The notes below the pieces were generated by a model. It was not told the DNA's origin. It saw only the letters and a program-made list of their open reading frames with translations, and made no database searches. Positions 34,962-47,028 of a DNA stretch of 64,000 nucleotides are shown in pieces. Numbering within the stretch: the stretch's first letter is position 1; the number at the start of each line of letters is the position of its first letter. Source of the DNA: Strongylocentrotus purpuratus (taxonomy: Eukaryota > Echinodermata > Echinoidea > Camarodonta > Strongylocentrotidae); assembly GCF_000002235.5 (NCBI RefSeq), contig NW_022145605.1, positions 671,321 to 735,320 of the forward strand, given 5' to 3'. Made by a program: the position numbers and the translations under genes.

Positions 34962-35198
34962 TCATTTTTTGAGAGGGGGTCTTTTCCAAAACTGGTCTTT
35001 ACCTTTAATTGTGTCCCACGTATCTCCTGGCAACCGATTGTTCGCTCTGTGACGTAACTGCTTTAAGAACTCGGGCGAATACTTCGGATCACTGGCTTCG
35101 CCCTCAATGGCGGGAGATTTAAAATCTGCTGATAAAGTCCCCAGAAAACGATGTGTCTGCTGACTGATGAGCAGGCTGTCACGTCTGGCGGAGTCCAT
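34962..35198 (-). CDS. Unrecognised short protein or first coding exon
   Basis: A minus-strand ATG in a good context (TTTCACCATGG) opens a 78-codon frame: MDSARRDSLLISQQTHRFLG, later PKYSPEFLKQLRHRANNRLP and GDTWDTIKGKDQFWKRP. Composition and codon use look coding, with no repeats. A possible GTAAAG donor after GDTWDTIK (exon 35,003-35,198) suggests a first exon whose partners lie further along the minus strand or have been lost. YSPEFLKQL resembles the Y-x4-L eIF4E-binding pattern, but the usual hydrophobic residue after Leu is Lys, so this is only suggestive. I do not recognise the family. Confidence 0.45.
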   Translation of the reverse strand: MDSARRDSLLISQQTHRFLGTLSADFKSPAIEGEASDPKYSPEFLKQLRHRANNRLPGDTWDTIKGKDQFWKRPPLKK

Positions 35199-35344
35199 GG
35201 TGAAAGTTCGAACACTATCATGAACAGACAGAATTCTCCTTGAAAATACATATCGTAAAAACAGATATATCCACAATCATCACGATGTCCAGGGCAAGTT
35301 TGGTTTCTGCCAAAATAGCTATACAAAGTCGTACATTTGACGAA

Positions 35345-36520
35345 AAAGTACAATTCTAGGTGAAAAATATAAGTGTAGGCGTCAGCGCTGCAGCGCCTTC
35401 CTATCTTATGATTTCAGAATAATGCATACCGGTCAGGTCTTAAAACCTAAACTCTTTAGTGAGGAAGCTATAACAAAGATATTGTTTCATTTGGTCACCT
35501 GAGCTAAGGGACAAGGGTTTTATGGTGAATGTTCAAGATTGCAGGAAAAAGTCAGTTATTCTTAATAGGGTTTAGTACATCGACATGCAAAGGAATATGT
35601 TTCTAAGTTGAATTCTAATATAATGTCCTTAGTTAAAATGTCACGCCTGGTACAACAGAGATATCTCATGTGAATCTGTTCTACATTGTGTCTTGTGTAA
35701 TCACTTTTTTTGAAAGGTGCCAAATGCCGGAGGTATAGTATTGCATTTCCATCTTGTTATATCTGTGAGCGGTTCGGCACAGATGTTGAACTATATGTTG
35801 CCATTTGGGATGTTACTCGATACTTCACATACATTGTTAAGTGAAAAGTACATGTACATGTATGTGATATTAATCTCATCTTCAGCATGCACTTAAGTGA
35901 GGGTACATTTTAACTTTAAACAATTTAAAATGTTACTCAGTACATTACACACATTGAACAGTGTCTATTGTTAAAACTTCTTATGCTTTGCTATATCTGA
36001 TGTTATTTATTTCAATTGCTAGTCATATTCTCCATCTATAAAAAAAAATAAAAAAAATAATATAACAAAATATTAACACGTTGTATTAACATAATGATAT
36101 AAACATAAAATAAGCAAGTTGCTTGTAACCAAGGCCGTGGTATACAATATTACATTTACAACTTTGTAAGAGAAATTCAATTTGTTACATTTAAAAAAAA
36201 AGGTGTGTGATATGTATCTTAACTATGCAGTGCATTACTATTTCAGATGTTATTTTACGTTTTAATACATGTAAATTGAAAAGTTATCTTTGATATATGT
36301 ACAGTAGTTTATAAATAAATATATGCAAATACAGATTTATTCTGTACTTCAGTTACACATTGAAAACTGCCAAATGGATGATCTTGCTACTGAAGTATGG
36401 GTACAGATGTCAACTGATATTATGTTATGTACGGTGTTATTCGACGTGCTTTAAACATTAAGAGGTACCACTTCTGTTATATCTGTCTACTGTACATGTA
36501 TTTAAGCTAAGTACAGTTTA
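35345..36520. other. No gene recognised; AT-rich
   Basis: Contains loosely repeated phrases (TGTTACTCGATACTTCACATACATTG, AAGTACATGTACATGTATG) that may be decayed relatives of the 83-bp repeat downstream. No ORF with domain features. Confidence 0.4.
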
Positions 36521-36525
36521 GGTTA

Positions 36526-36796
36526 TACCTTGCCATTTCAGAGGTTCAGTGCTTGAAAAGTGTCAAGTATGTGGCTATCTACAGTATTACATCATACATG
36601 CTAACTTATACCTTGCCATTTCAGAGGTTCAGTGCTTGAAAAGTGTCAAGTATGTGGCTATCTACAGTATTACATCATACATGCTAACTTATACCTTGCT
36701 ATTTCAGAGGTTCAGTGCTTGAAAAGTGTCAAGTATGTGGCTATCTACAGTATTACATCATACATGCTAACTTATACCTTGCCATTTCAGAGGTTG
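36526..36796. repeat. 83-bp tandem repeat, three copies plus a partial
   Basis: The unit runs TACCTTGCCATTTCAGAGGT through AAAGTGTCAAGTATGTGGCT to CATACATGCTAACTTA. Copies begin at 36,526, 36,609 and 36,692 and are essentially identical. A fourth starts at 36,775 and diverges after ~21 bp. Confidence 0.95.
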
Positions 36797-36859
36797 TTTA
36801 GTATTTATATTGAACTGAAAAGGTTGCAATGTCTAATTATCTACAGTATGACCATATTA

Positions 36860-38870
36860 TAAGTGCAGGTACAACAGGTGTTAATCCGTTTTTAACAATC
36901 ATTGTAAAGTGCCATATGTGTGGTATTTATCATCTACGGTATATGTATTTAAGTATGAGTGCAGTGCATACCTTACTAACAGATATTCAGTCAAGTTTAA
37001 TCTTCTGAATTATATGTTGAGCAAAAGAGCAGCTCTAGGTCAGGGAAATGCCAGTTTTTCTGAGATTTAAAAGGATGGAGGCATATTTATTGACCTTGTG
37101 CAGTCAAACTTGTGTATTTTATACCTGCCCCCCCCCCCCCCCCTTTGTGGCAAATTCGATATTGGTCTGTGATATTTCTCCTGCATTTTTATGATAAATC
37201 ATAATTGTTTTCCTTATAAAGCTTGATTATTTCCCTATAACATGATGCCATATTTGTGATGATTCAATTATCTGAGACATCTGAGTGATCAGTGAAATGT
37301 TGCAAAAATTGCAAAACTTGTTGATGATTTGTACCTTAAAATACATCAATGTTCTGTTTGCATAACCAGATTTCATAATTTCCCAAATGTTTGCTCCAAA
37401 GTTTTAGGCATCCTTTGGAAGCATAATTATACTACTTCTTTCTTATGATGACCTTATTACAAATCATGGGTTATATGCAGGGCTGGTAGAAATGAGAAGA
37501 AGTCATGGGAGAAAAGGTATTAACAGATGTCATATTTTGGCAACTCGTTTCTTTCACTATCAAAATATTAAAATGTAAATCGCAATGATACAATAATTTG
37601 AAAGGCTTTTGGTCTGTGGGGATAATACCATGGCATTGCATCAAGATACACAAGAGCTTGGAAACAGTTTGGTGGAGTTTCACAGATGTCTTTTACGATT
37701 TAAGAAATGTTAAGACATTTTGTGTTTGTGTAGACAAAAGGTCATATTGGAAGTACAAAGAGACCTTCCCAGTGTACAGTTTTTATGACTTATGTAGATG
37801 ATCTTAATGACATTGTTGATCAGAGAAAGAACAACCGACCTAATTTGTTATCTTTTTCATATACAGTGTTGTTGTGTGTCTAATTTAACAGCCATAACAA
37901 AGGAATAAAAGAGTTCATTATTACATTTTACAAGGCAAGTGATTGATTGTACTAATTGCTGGTTGTGTGCAGTTGTGTGTGAAGAGAAGAATGATGTGAT
38001 CACATTGGAACTTAATGCACAATACAAGCATTTATTTTAACATTCTTGACACAGTAGTGATAATTGGAGTTATGAATGATTAAACAAGAAATATGTTAAA
38101 ATGTTAAAATAATAAAGAAAGTGTGTGTGAGGGGGGGGGGGTCTTACAAATTATGACATTCGGGGGGGTGTCGCTCTATTGGACCCATTTTTAACAAAAA
38201 ATGTGTGTTTCTTTCAAAATTTCAAAAATGTTACCCGAAAAATTGCCCCAAATGACCCTTAAAAATGGGTAAGGTTTCGAGGCTTAATTGAGCGGCACAC
38301 TCCCGTCAAACCAAATGTGGGACCCCCCCCCCCCCCGGCTGGAAATACATGATAATTATAGGCTAATGCAATTTGTGAGTACCGCTAATAAACTACAACG
38401 TTTTTGATTAAAGAATGCAGTTTCCTACTTTTATTCATTCTTTCCGTGCTTGTTGAGATCCCCCAGTCCTCGGTGTCAATTTTCCAAAAGCTAGAAACGA
38501 TCGTTCCTCTGCTATACCTCTCCGAATTCTCCCGTGTGTATGTTCACGTTTTCTAGCTTTGGCGGGAGCTCCAAAGGTCGTGTAGGCAATTTTGCATGGC
38601 CGAATGTACGTACGTGTAAGCCGGGATTACTCAAATTCAGAAAGGGGGGGGGGTGTTCTTGATATTGTTTGAATAATACTAATTCTGCTAGATGTGACCA
38701 ATGATCTATCAGTTTATTATTCTTTTTTTGCTTTTTCATTCTGTTCACATTGTGTATCGACGTTACGTATCTTCCCCGTCATATTCCCCCCCCCCCATTT
38801 TTTTTAAGCCCTAATTTTCTTGTTCATTCTCGGCTTTTTTCTTTCTTTCCCTCCTTTTTGTCCTTTCTTC
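36860..38870. other. No gene recognised; poly-C/poly-G and inverted GC-rich segment
   Basis: Holds a C-run (~37,127-37,143) and a segment at ~38,130-38,335 that begins with a G-run plus TCTTACAAATT and ends with GGGACC and a C-run, possibly a small fold-back element. ORFs here are short and unconvincing. Confidence 0.4.
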
Positions 38871-38879
38871 CTTTGTTGT

Positions 38880-39470
38880 AAGATCCCCAGTCTTAAGTCT
38901 TCGTTTTCCAAAACACCCTGGGGTATTTTGGAAAGCGAAGATCGAAGACCAGGGATCGTCTCTTCCTCTCTCTCTCCTCGATCTGGTCGGGCGCACATAT
39001 GCGATTATTAATGATGAAAATACAGTTATCCCTGTCTTATCGGCCATCTCTCTTTAGTAGACACCTTCCTATCAGTGGCCACTAAAAATTGGTTTCCATG
39101 GATACACATGAGGTGTTTAAGAACCTGTCTGCAGCAGCCGCCTGTCTAAAGGTCATTAATGTTTACGTTTTTTCTTGAGTTGCCATTGTAGAAAGTTTTT
39201 ACTGTAATTTCCATTGCATAAGTTCTTATGCTTATTATTAATATTGTTATTACTATTATAATTATTATTATTTGTATTATTATTATTATCATAACCATCA
39301 ATATATTATAATTATTAATATTATTATCATTATTGTTATAATAAGGCCGATTGTTACTATTGTTATTATTATTATCATTGTTATTGTTGTTGTTTTTGTA
39401 ATCATCGTTTTTATCCTTCTGACAGTTTTCCAGTATTATTGTAATTATTATAAACGCCAAACACACCCAT
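38880..39470. repeat. Dispersed repeat with GAAGAC hairpin, most complete copy
   Basis: Starts with a hairpin (TCTTCGTTTTCCAAAACACC facing GGTATTTTGGAAAGCGAAGA). Then follow CTCGATCTGGTCGGGCGCAC, GATGAAAATACAG, GACACCTTCCTATCAGTGGC, TTGGTTTCCATGGATA and an ATT-rich tract, and it ends near TTCTGACAGTTTTCCAGTAT. Related or partial copies are at 43,890-44,010, 45,110-45,915, 46,365-46,800 and 46,870-47,030. Confidence 0.8.
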
Positions 39471-39562
39471 AATGCATGGGTCCCCGGTCTTCATTTCATT
39501 TCTTCATTCCGGTCAAACATTTTGTATATACACCAAAATACGATCGTTGTTACAACGTCTAT

Positions 39563-41013
39563 CTAGCTGTCAATATTAATCTTACGTAAACAGGAGATAT
39601 CCATGACAAAATCAATATTAAAAGTGTACTTTACAACATGTTTGATATAATCAAAGAAATTCTTATTCTGTTCACATTCGATAAACATATGCACTATGTC
39701 CTCTATGAAATGGCATTTGGGACAGTATCTGTCGTCTGCTAATCTCCATTTGTAAAGATTGTTTCTAACAGGTAGTATGTTGTACAGCAATTTAAAGTTG
39801 GACTCCCTTAAAGCAGGGTATGTGAGTTTAACTCACATATCCCTACTTAAAGCGATGATCCCTTAATGTTAAATTCCTTTTGAACACGGAAGACCAGTCA
39901 ATATTCCTTTGTAGTATATTTTCCCCAAAAAGACAGCACCTGTTGTTGTTGAATGTATGTTTAAAAGATATCAGGTTGTAGAAACGTTTGCTGCTTACGT
40001 CACTGATAGGTAAGGACACTCTTCCAAATTTAAAACAAGGAATTCCAAGAGGGTGAATATAATATACTGGTTCAGTTTCTTCCTTGGTAAGATCACTGAA
40101 CCATATCTTTGGAATAGCTTTCTTCAATTTAGTATAATCGAATAAAAGATTTTTCTTGCTTTTCTTTGTCTCAAGGCGTACTGACAGGTCTTTAACAGAC
40201 AAAAAATGTCTTTCTTCAAAGAGGTCCTTTAGATAAATTATTCCACGACCAAACCAATCTGCGTAAAACAAAGACTTCGTATTAAAAACAATATCCTTGT
40301 TATGCCATACTATTTGCCTATGAAAAAATGTGTCTTGTACAGAATAATTTTCGATACAAGTAAAACCTTTCACATAATTCCAGGCTTGTAATATTTCTAG
40401 ATAGAAATCAGGGAGTTGCAATTTCTGGACATCGAATAATTGATGGTCATAGTTACAGTTTAACAGAAGATTTACACCACCGAGCAAATAAACCAATAAT
40501 TCGTCGCTGTTTTCACGAAGTGACGGTAGTGAAAAAAAATTGCATTCACTTTGCGTGACGATTTTCCTCACTACCGTCACTTCGTGAAAACAAGGACGAA
40601 TTACACATATCTTTCCATGGACCTTTACTGTCATTCAATAATCTACCAAGCCATCTTAAACGAAAACTCAGTATCTGTTTCTCAGTATTAACCATACGTA
40701 ATCCCCCTTGAGTATAAAGGATGGATCTTTTTACCTTGTCAATTTTGGATTTCCAAATAAAATTGAAAACTAATGTATTCCATTTCTGCAGACACTTTGG
40801 TGGAAACGTGTCTACCATCATTAAATGAACTATTATACTTAAAGTCAGTGAAATAACAATGATTCTACCAAATATTGTAAGGTTTCTGCTTCTCCACTTA
40901 TCCAGGAGTTTTTGTAGTTTGGTCAATTTATTTTCCCAACTCAATTTTGTAGCATAATATAAGTCTGGAAAATAAAATGCACTAAGTACTGTACAGGTTA
41001 TGTTGACCAACAA
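39563..41013 (-). pseudogene. LINE C-terminal region with zinc-binding end
   Basis: Two overlapping frames contain FYFPDLYYATKLSWENKLTK, KLLDKWRSRNLTIFGRIIVI, GGLRMVNTEKQILSFRLRWL and, further along, LGIPCFKFGRVSLPI. A third short frame at 39,563-39,790 ends with the WRLADDRYCPKCHFIEDIVH zinc-binding region usual at the C-terminus of L1/Tx1 RTs. Broken by at least two frame changes. Confidence 0.75.
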
Positions 41014-41380
41014 CGATCAAAGTCGGAGAGAGACCACCTTCTCTTGACATCTCCAATCCAGAAAAGAACAGTTTTATCTTTATTTAATTTCGGGCCTGCG
41101 ACTTTTCCAAATAAGTCCAATTCATTTAATATATTCCCTAGAGAATTTTTTTATTTCTAACAAAGAATAAGATGCCCTCAGCATATAGTAAACGTTTAAG
41201 TGTAGAGTGGCACCCTTTAAAATCTAATTTTTGAATGATATTATTTTTCCTAACTCTATTAGCCATGAATTCAGATGCCAAAATGAACAGTAATGCTGAA
41301 AGGGGGCAGCATTGACGAATCCCTCTCTTGACTGGGATCGTCTCTGATATCCAGCCATTTACAATGACTGAACTTGAAGA

Positions 41381-41555
41381 CCCGAATTCACAAAGGAGGT
41401 TTGTCGACAAACCTTGGTTTTCGTACGTCATATGACGCGTTTTACGCGTTTTTTACAAACCTGGTTTGTAAAGAACAAAAGGAGGTTTGGCGAAACAAAA
41501 GGAGGTTTGAGCTCAAACCTTGGTCTGAGCTCAAACCTTGCTTTGTGAATTCGGG
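41381..41555. mobile_element. MITE nested in the L1/Tx1 LINE
   Basis: A perfect 15-bp terminal inverted repeat, CCCGAATTCACAAAG ... CTTTGTGAATTCGGG, bounds 175 bp that contains further internal inverted copies of GGAGGTTTG(T/A)G. It interrupts the LINE RT between LYTDI and SSSSVIVNG on the minus strand. No obvious target duplication. The superfamily is unassigned. Confidence 0.85.
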
Positions 41556-41705
41556 CCAATATGTCTGTGTAAAGAACCTCGACCCACTTTCGAAACGACG
41601 GACCAAAGTTCAATTTCTCTAAACAGTTATTTACAAAAAGCATATCAATAACATCGAATGCTTTAGTGAAATCTACCATCATAATTGCTCCAGTTCCTTT
41701 TTTTT

Positions 41706-42377
41706 TCAACATAATGCAATAACGTCTTTTGTTAAACGAACATTGTGTGCCGCTAGACGACCTTTAATATACCCAGTTTGGTTAGGGTCAATAATATGCT
41801 TAATAACTTTTTGTAACCTACGTGATAAAACAGCTGCTATGATTTTGTAGTCACAGTTCAGGAGTGTTATAGGCCTCCAATTTTTCAGGCATAAACGATC
41901 TCCTTTCTTATACAATAATGTAATGAGTCCTTTCCTTTGAGTATTTGACATAGCTTCGTTAGCATAACACTCATTCAAGGCACCCACAAGAATGTGATTT
42001 AGGTCAACCCAAAACACCTGATAAAATTCTATAGGGATTCCATCGGAACCGGGTGCTTTATTTTTCTGCATAGACAAAATTGCTTGTTTACATTCTGCAA
42101 TTGTTAGCAGACCTTCACATGAGTTTTTATCATTACTACTAAGAAATGGTATATTTTGTGAGTGAACATAATTTTTAATAAGATCATAATCTAGGTTTTC
42201 ATTTGTATATAACGCACTATAAAATTTCACTGTTTTATTTAAAATGTCTTTTTCTTTGTTTAGTACTCTTCTCCCATTTATTGAAGATAAATGGGTTATT
42301 CCCTTTCGAGAAGCGTTCCTTTTTTCCAAGCTAAGGAAATACATTGTACTTCTTTCTCCTTCCTCCATCCATTTCAC
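41706..42377 (-). pseudogene. LINE reverse transcriptase, N-terminal half (L1/Tx1-type)
   Basis: Carries MEEGERSTMYFLSLEKRNAS, QKNKAPGSDGIPIEFYQVFW, KGLITLLYKKGDRLCLKNWR with PITLLNCDYKIIA, and HIIDPNQTGYIKGRLAAHNV. The RT continues in other frames: MMVDFTKAFDVIDMLFV (~41,690-41,640), then after the inserted MITE IPVKRGIRQCCPLSALLFIL and the altered catalytic box LLYAEGILFF (~41,180). Confidence 0.8.
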
Positions 42378-42596
42378 TCTAGCCCTTACGCCTGCACCTT
42401 TAGATTCAAATTTATAAATTCTTTCTAATTCTACCTTTAATGATACATAGTTCTTTTTTTATTTCAGTATCATTCTTATTTACATCAATATCTTTTTCGA
42501 GAGTCTCTAACTTTTCCTGTAACATTTCTTTTCTGTTCTTCTTCTTGACTATTTTCTTTTTACAAAATTTCTGTGTAAACTCACGTATTTTTATTT

Positions 42597-43441
42597 TCAA
42601 CAATTCCCACATTTCAGTGGGAGAATCACTATAAATATAATATTACGCACACTATTTAAATATTTCTCATCACTCAAAATACTGGTGTTCATTTTCCAGT
42701 ATCCTGGACCAGTCTTATTTTCTATTATTCTAATTCTGAGGGATATTGCATTATGATCGGCACGTATTGCCGGTCTAATATCTGCTTTGAACACCTTAAC
42801 CTGAACGTTCTTGTTTACAAGCCAATAGTCTAGTCTTGATGCTAATTTTAGAGAAGAATTTCGCCATGTAAATTGTCTACTGAGTGGGTTTGTTCTTCTC
42901 CAAATATCACACAGGGAATATCGTTTTAACAATTTACAAAAGTTTCGTGGCTCTTTATACAATGTACTTCCGGTACCTTGAACATCATAATGCACATTTA
43001 CTACACAGTTCCAATCACAACATAATATTAGATTACAATCAATTTCTTTTACATCGCTTGTAATGAGAGTGTGTTGTAAGTTCTTAAAAAATCCTTCCCT
43101 AATTTTTTTCTGTGTGGGTGCATACACATTGACAAGAATATAGATCATTGTATCAATGTTCACTTTTAGAAGCAACATTCTACCATCCTTTTGCTTAACA
43201 TGAACAGTATCTACATTAAATGTCTGATCAAAAAGGATGGCAACTCCCGACGAAGGATTAGACCCATGAGAAAAATTACATGATCCGCGCCATTCATTCT
43301 TAACAGTGTTTTCTATATCTGATGTCCAATAAGTTTCTTGGATCAAAATTACATTAGCTTTTTGACATTTAAACCATTGAAATACTTGACTTCTTTTGTC
43401 TTTGTTTCTAAGCCCGCGGGCATTTAAACTAATAAAGTGAC
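42597..43441 (-). pseudogene. LINE APE endonuclease domain (L1/Tx1-type)
   Basis: The frame opens with ISLNARGLRNKDKRSQVFQW, continues ILIQETYWTSD (catalytic Glu), SGVAILF, LVNVYAPT, LILCCDWNCVV, DIWRRTNP, FTWRN, SRLDYWLV, and ends with IRADHNAISL (the catalytic DH). All main endonuclease motifs are visible. The reading is lost around 42,600, just before the linker rich in Lys and Glu at 42,412-42,612. Confidence 0.8.
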
Positions 43442-44029
43442 AGACTGAAATTTTATGGAATAGGGTGATTCACTACAGCTTTATACATTTCTTGACTTGT
43501 TACAAAGTTATCTTTCGAAAGAGGTACTTCTCGATCTTTAATGAAGACAGGCTTACCTCCGGCTGCGGTGCGTTCATTAGCGTCACGGTGTTGTTCCGGC
43601 GTGCCCGATCTGGCGGCGCTAGCGTTTGAACCTTGTGCAAGGCCCTTGCTGGTCGCCATTTTGACTATCTGCAGTGAAGTTTTGTTAGCCAGTAATGTAG
43701 TTTAATGAGAAATTTTCCTTCACAAAATGATTCCACAGCGATCAATAGTTGTTAAAGAAGCATCTATATTCCTTCGGAGAACTGTTTATGGTCCGATTAA
43801 TGAGATTTTGAGAGATATTTTTTTTCCGGTTTAAGAAGTCGTGACTATCAAATAACCGAGAAAAGGGCCTATTGTAATCATTATCTTAATACATGGGTCT
43901 CTGGTCTTCTGTCTTCGTTTTCCAAAACACCCTGGGGTATTTTGGAAAGCGAAGATTGAAGACCGGGGATCGTCTCTTCCTCTCTCTCTCTCTCTCTCTC
44001 TCTCCCGTGGGTGCACTACACGTACAAGT

Positions 44030-45105
44030 CATAGGCGCCAGAGCACCACTCCCCCCCCCCTAAAAAAAAAGCAGTTAAGGAGTAAAGATGGTTTGTATTT
44101 TTAAACCAAAAAGAACATAAAAAGAACAAAACCTGAATGGAATCACATATAACGTATATTCCATTCGAAGAAAAAGTTAACAAAAATTAATTTCGTATAC
44201 ATTCCACATGCTCCTACATTTATCAATGGAGGTTTCTATAATAATTATATGCGATTCGCGCATATCGTGGAAATATTGTGAGGGGATGGGAAAGTGTGTG
44301 TTTTTTTGTTATAGGGGTGAGAACTTCTGAGAAGACTAGAGCCCCTGAACGCTGACGTTATGGGGGGGGGGTATTTCTAATTCGATACCAGTGATTTACA
44401 AATGTTGCTGAAATTACATGATTTCCTGGTATTATGCGTTTGTTGGAAACTTACTTATTCTCAAATTAACAGTCGGGCAAAATATTTAGAAGCCTTCATG
44501 TCAGGGCCAGCAGAACGACGGGGCTTGGGGGCTCGACCCCCCTCAATTTTGTTATGAAAAAGAGAAAAAGAAAGAAAGAGAAATAAAAATGTGTGACCTA
44601 CCAGTGTCACAAATTTAGATATCAAAATATGCTCATCTGACCGTAATTAAATGCCGAACAAAACCCGGAGCTTACGGGGGCTCCACACCCTGGATGAAAA
44701 AACTGACCATAATCAAATACCTAAAACATTTGAGCTGCCAGCGGCTCCAGGCGCGGATCCATGTGGGGGGGGGGGGGTGGCGAGCGGGCCGACAATTAGA
44801 TACCTGCCAGTGACACAAATAAGGTATCTAAATATGCTTATATGAGCATATATTAATGCATAAAAACAATGAGCTTCCGGGGGCTTCACCCCTTGGCCCC
44901 GCCAATTTACGCTCCACTCGCTTCGCTCGCTAAACTCTAACCTGGTCGTTTATACTCCACCTTGAAAAACGTTCCGTGGGGCCTGCATGTAACATGTAAT
45001 AGCTCATTACGCCACTGGCCCTGGAAATTGAGCCCCCTGGAATGTTTGCCCCCCCCCCCCCATCCCAAACTGCTTCCGGCGCGCCTGGTAGCAGTGCAAG
45101 CACGC
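44030..45105. other. Repeat-rich, no gene
   Basis: Contains G- and C-runs, a GC-rich transposon-like remnant (CCAGGCGCGGATCCATGTGG at ~44,748 and CTCCACTCGCTTCGCTCGCT at ~44,911) and otherwise AT-rich sequence. The CAGGCGCGGATCC phrase is also the start of the MITE at 46,609, so a truncated relative is likely. Confidence 0.5.
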
Positions 45106-45109
45106 ATAG

Positions 45110-45915
45110 TACATGGGTCCCTGGTCTTCAGTCTTCGTTTTCCAAAATACCCTACGGTATTTTGGAAAACGAAGATCGAAGACCGGGGATCGTCTCTTCC
45201 TCTCTCTCTCCTCGATCTGGTCGGGCGCACATATTATGCGATTATTAATGATGAAAATACAGTCATTAAAAATTCAGCACTCTTCCTAAAAACATTAAAA
45301 CATACAAATACAGAATGGAATAATAAAAAATAATAGAAAGTGATAACAAATTACAATGGTAATTTATAAGAGCATTCAGGATAGGCAGAAAGGAGGGATT
45401 CCTTATATGAAAAACACAAATACAGGAAGAAAAAATATAAGAAACAATTAAGAACAAAAGACAACACAAAAAACATATTAAAACATACTATCATGTACGA
45501 TCAGAGTAAGAAAATCCCTTTCTTAGCGGTCATCTCTTTTTAGTAGACACCTTTCTATCCTTGGCCAATACAAATTGGTTTCCATGGATATAAATTAGGT
45601 GTTTAAGAACCTGTCTACAGCAGCCATCTGTCTATAAAGGCCATTCCCCCCCCCCCCCTGAAAGCCATTATAGACACCTTTTCTCTGTAGTTGGTTTTTC
45701 TTGGCATACCTTAGTTGTTATGTTTATTATTAATGTTGTTATTTTTATTATCATCATTATAATCATCATCTTTTTTGTCACAATTATTATTATTATGATG
45801 ATTATTATTATTATTATTATTATCATTATACTTAATATTTTTGTTTTTGTTTTTGTCTTCGTTTGTATCATTCTGACAGTGTTTCAGTAATAATTTTATC
45901 AACGCCGAACACACA
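45110..45915. repeat. Dispersed repeat with GAAGAC hairpin, second long copy
   Basis: Has the hairpin at ~45,120-45,190, then the CTCGATCTGGTCGGGCGCAC segment. After an insertion of ~230 bp (45,265-45,500) come AGTAGACACCTTTCTATCC and TTGGTTTCCATGGATA, then an ATT-rich tract and TTCTGACAGTGTTTCAGTA. The block order is the same as at 38,880-39,470. Confidence 0.75.
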
Positions 45916-46608
45916 CAATCAGGGACGTAGCCAGAGTTTTATGTTTGGGGGAGGGGGGCACGTAATCGATCGACGTCCTGGGGAGGGGTCTAAAAAAGTT
46001 CAACCGATCTTGGACATTTTTGGGGCACGCCCCCCCCCCCCCTCACTTCCGGCGCCTATGTGGTATCGGCAGGGTAAGATCGGGTATATTTTATAGAGGT
46101 ATTCCAAAATGACATTCTGATAATAAACTTTTTGTTCTGTATAATACAACTGATCTTTATGATTTCTTAACGTGGCATAGCTTCTTCTCCCCTTGCACAC
46201 GAGAAAGAAAAAAATGTCATTAAAAGCGACAAATAATCACTGTGATTCAAATTGATGCGTATACTGCAGCATGTTTATAAAAGCTATGTTGGGGTTTCCC
46301 CTAGGTAGCAATTATTAACACTTTTTCATTGTAGTTGGATTTTTTTGTTTGGTTTTCTCATAATCGTTTTTAACATTCTGACAGTGTGTCAGTAGTATTG
46401 TAATCATTATCTTAAGACATGGGTCCCCGGTCTTCTATCTTCGTTTTCCAAAACACCCTGAGGTATTTTGGAAAGCAAAGATCGAAGACCGGGGATCGTC
46501 TCTTCGTCTCTCTCTCTCCTCGATCTGGTCGATATGCGATTATAACTGATGAAAATACAGTCATCCCTGTCTTAGCGGCCATCTCTCTTAAGAAGACACC
46601 TTCTTATC

Positions 46609-46752
46609 CAGGCGCGGATCCAGGATTTCTTAGGTGAGGGGGCCCAACTTTTTTTTTTTTTTGCTCCCGAAAATTTGAAAATCGCGCCGGCCGAAAAGTC
46701 GCTCAGTGGGGGGGGGGGGGGGGGGTTGTCAGAGTTGGTGGATCCGCAACTG
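46609..46752. mobile_element. hAT-type MITE, 144 bp, with empty-site support
   Basis: Ends CAGGCGCGGATCCA and TGGATCCGCAACTG (inverted, two mismatches), flanked by TTCTTATC at 46,601-46,608 and 46,753-46,760. It lies inside a copy of the GAAGAC-hairpin repeat. The paralogous copy at ~39,055-39,070 reads ACACCTTCCTATCAGTGGCC without the insertion, which is the pre-insertion state. Confidence 0.9.
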
Positions 46753-46798
46753 TTCTTATCAGTGGCCAATAAAAATTGGTTTTCATGGATATAAATTA

Positions 46799-46835
<37 letters not shown>

Positions 46836-47028
46836 ACGTGGATGCACTACACGTACACGTGCATGCACGCATAGTACATGGGTCCCCGATCTCCTGTCTT
46901 CGTTTTCCAAAATACCCCGGGGTATTTTGGAAAACGAAGACAGAAGAACGGGGATCATCTCCTTGACGCACGTACGTGCGCGCATATGGTCCCCGGTCTT
47001 CGATCTTCGTTCTTCGTTTTCCAAGCAC

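Larger units (their letters stand above)
39540..43680 (-). mobile_element. L1/Tx1-type LINE relic, internally deleted and broken
   Basis: Minus-strand order is the N-terminus of ORF1 (43,659-43,453; MATSKGLAQGS, DREVPLSKDNFVTSQEMYK), then endonuclease, linker, RT, C-terminal domain, and zinc-binding end (YCPKCHFIEDIVHMFIECE at ~39,690). Most of ORF1 is missing, as endonuclease begins ~10 bp after the ORF1 fragment stops. Several frame changes split the RT region, and a 175-bp MITE is inserted in it. The catalytic YADD box reads YAEG. The clade is inferred from LNARGLRNKDKR, NKAPGSDGIPIEFY and the C-terminal zinc-binding region. Confidence 0.85.

Noticed and set aside
45928-46070. Third hAT-type MITE starting CAGGGACGTAGCCAG
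   Set aside because: A matching right end and target duplication could not be found, so it is at most a truncated copy.
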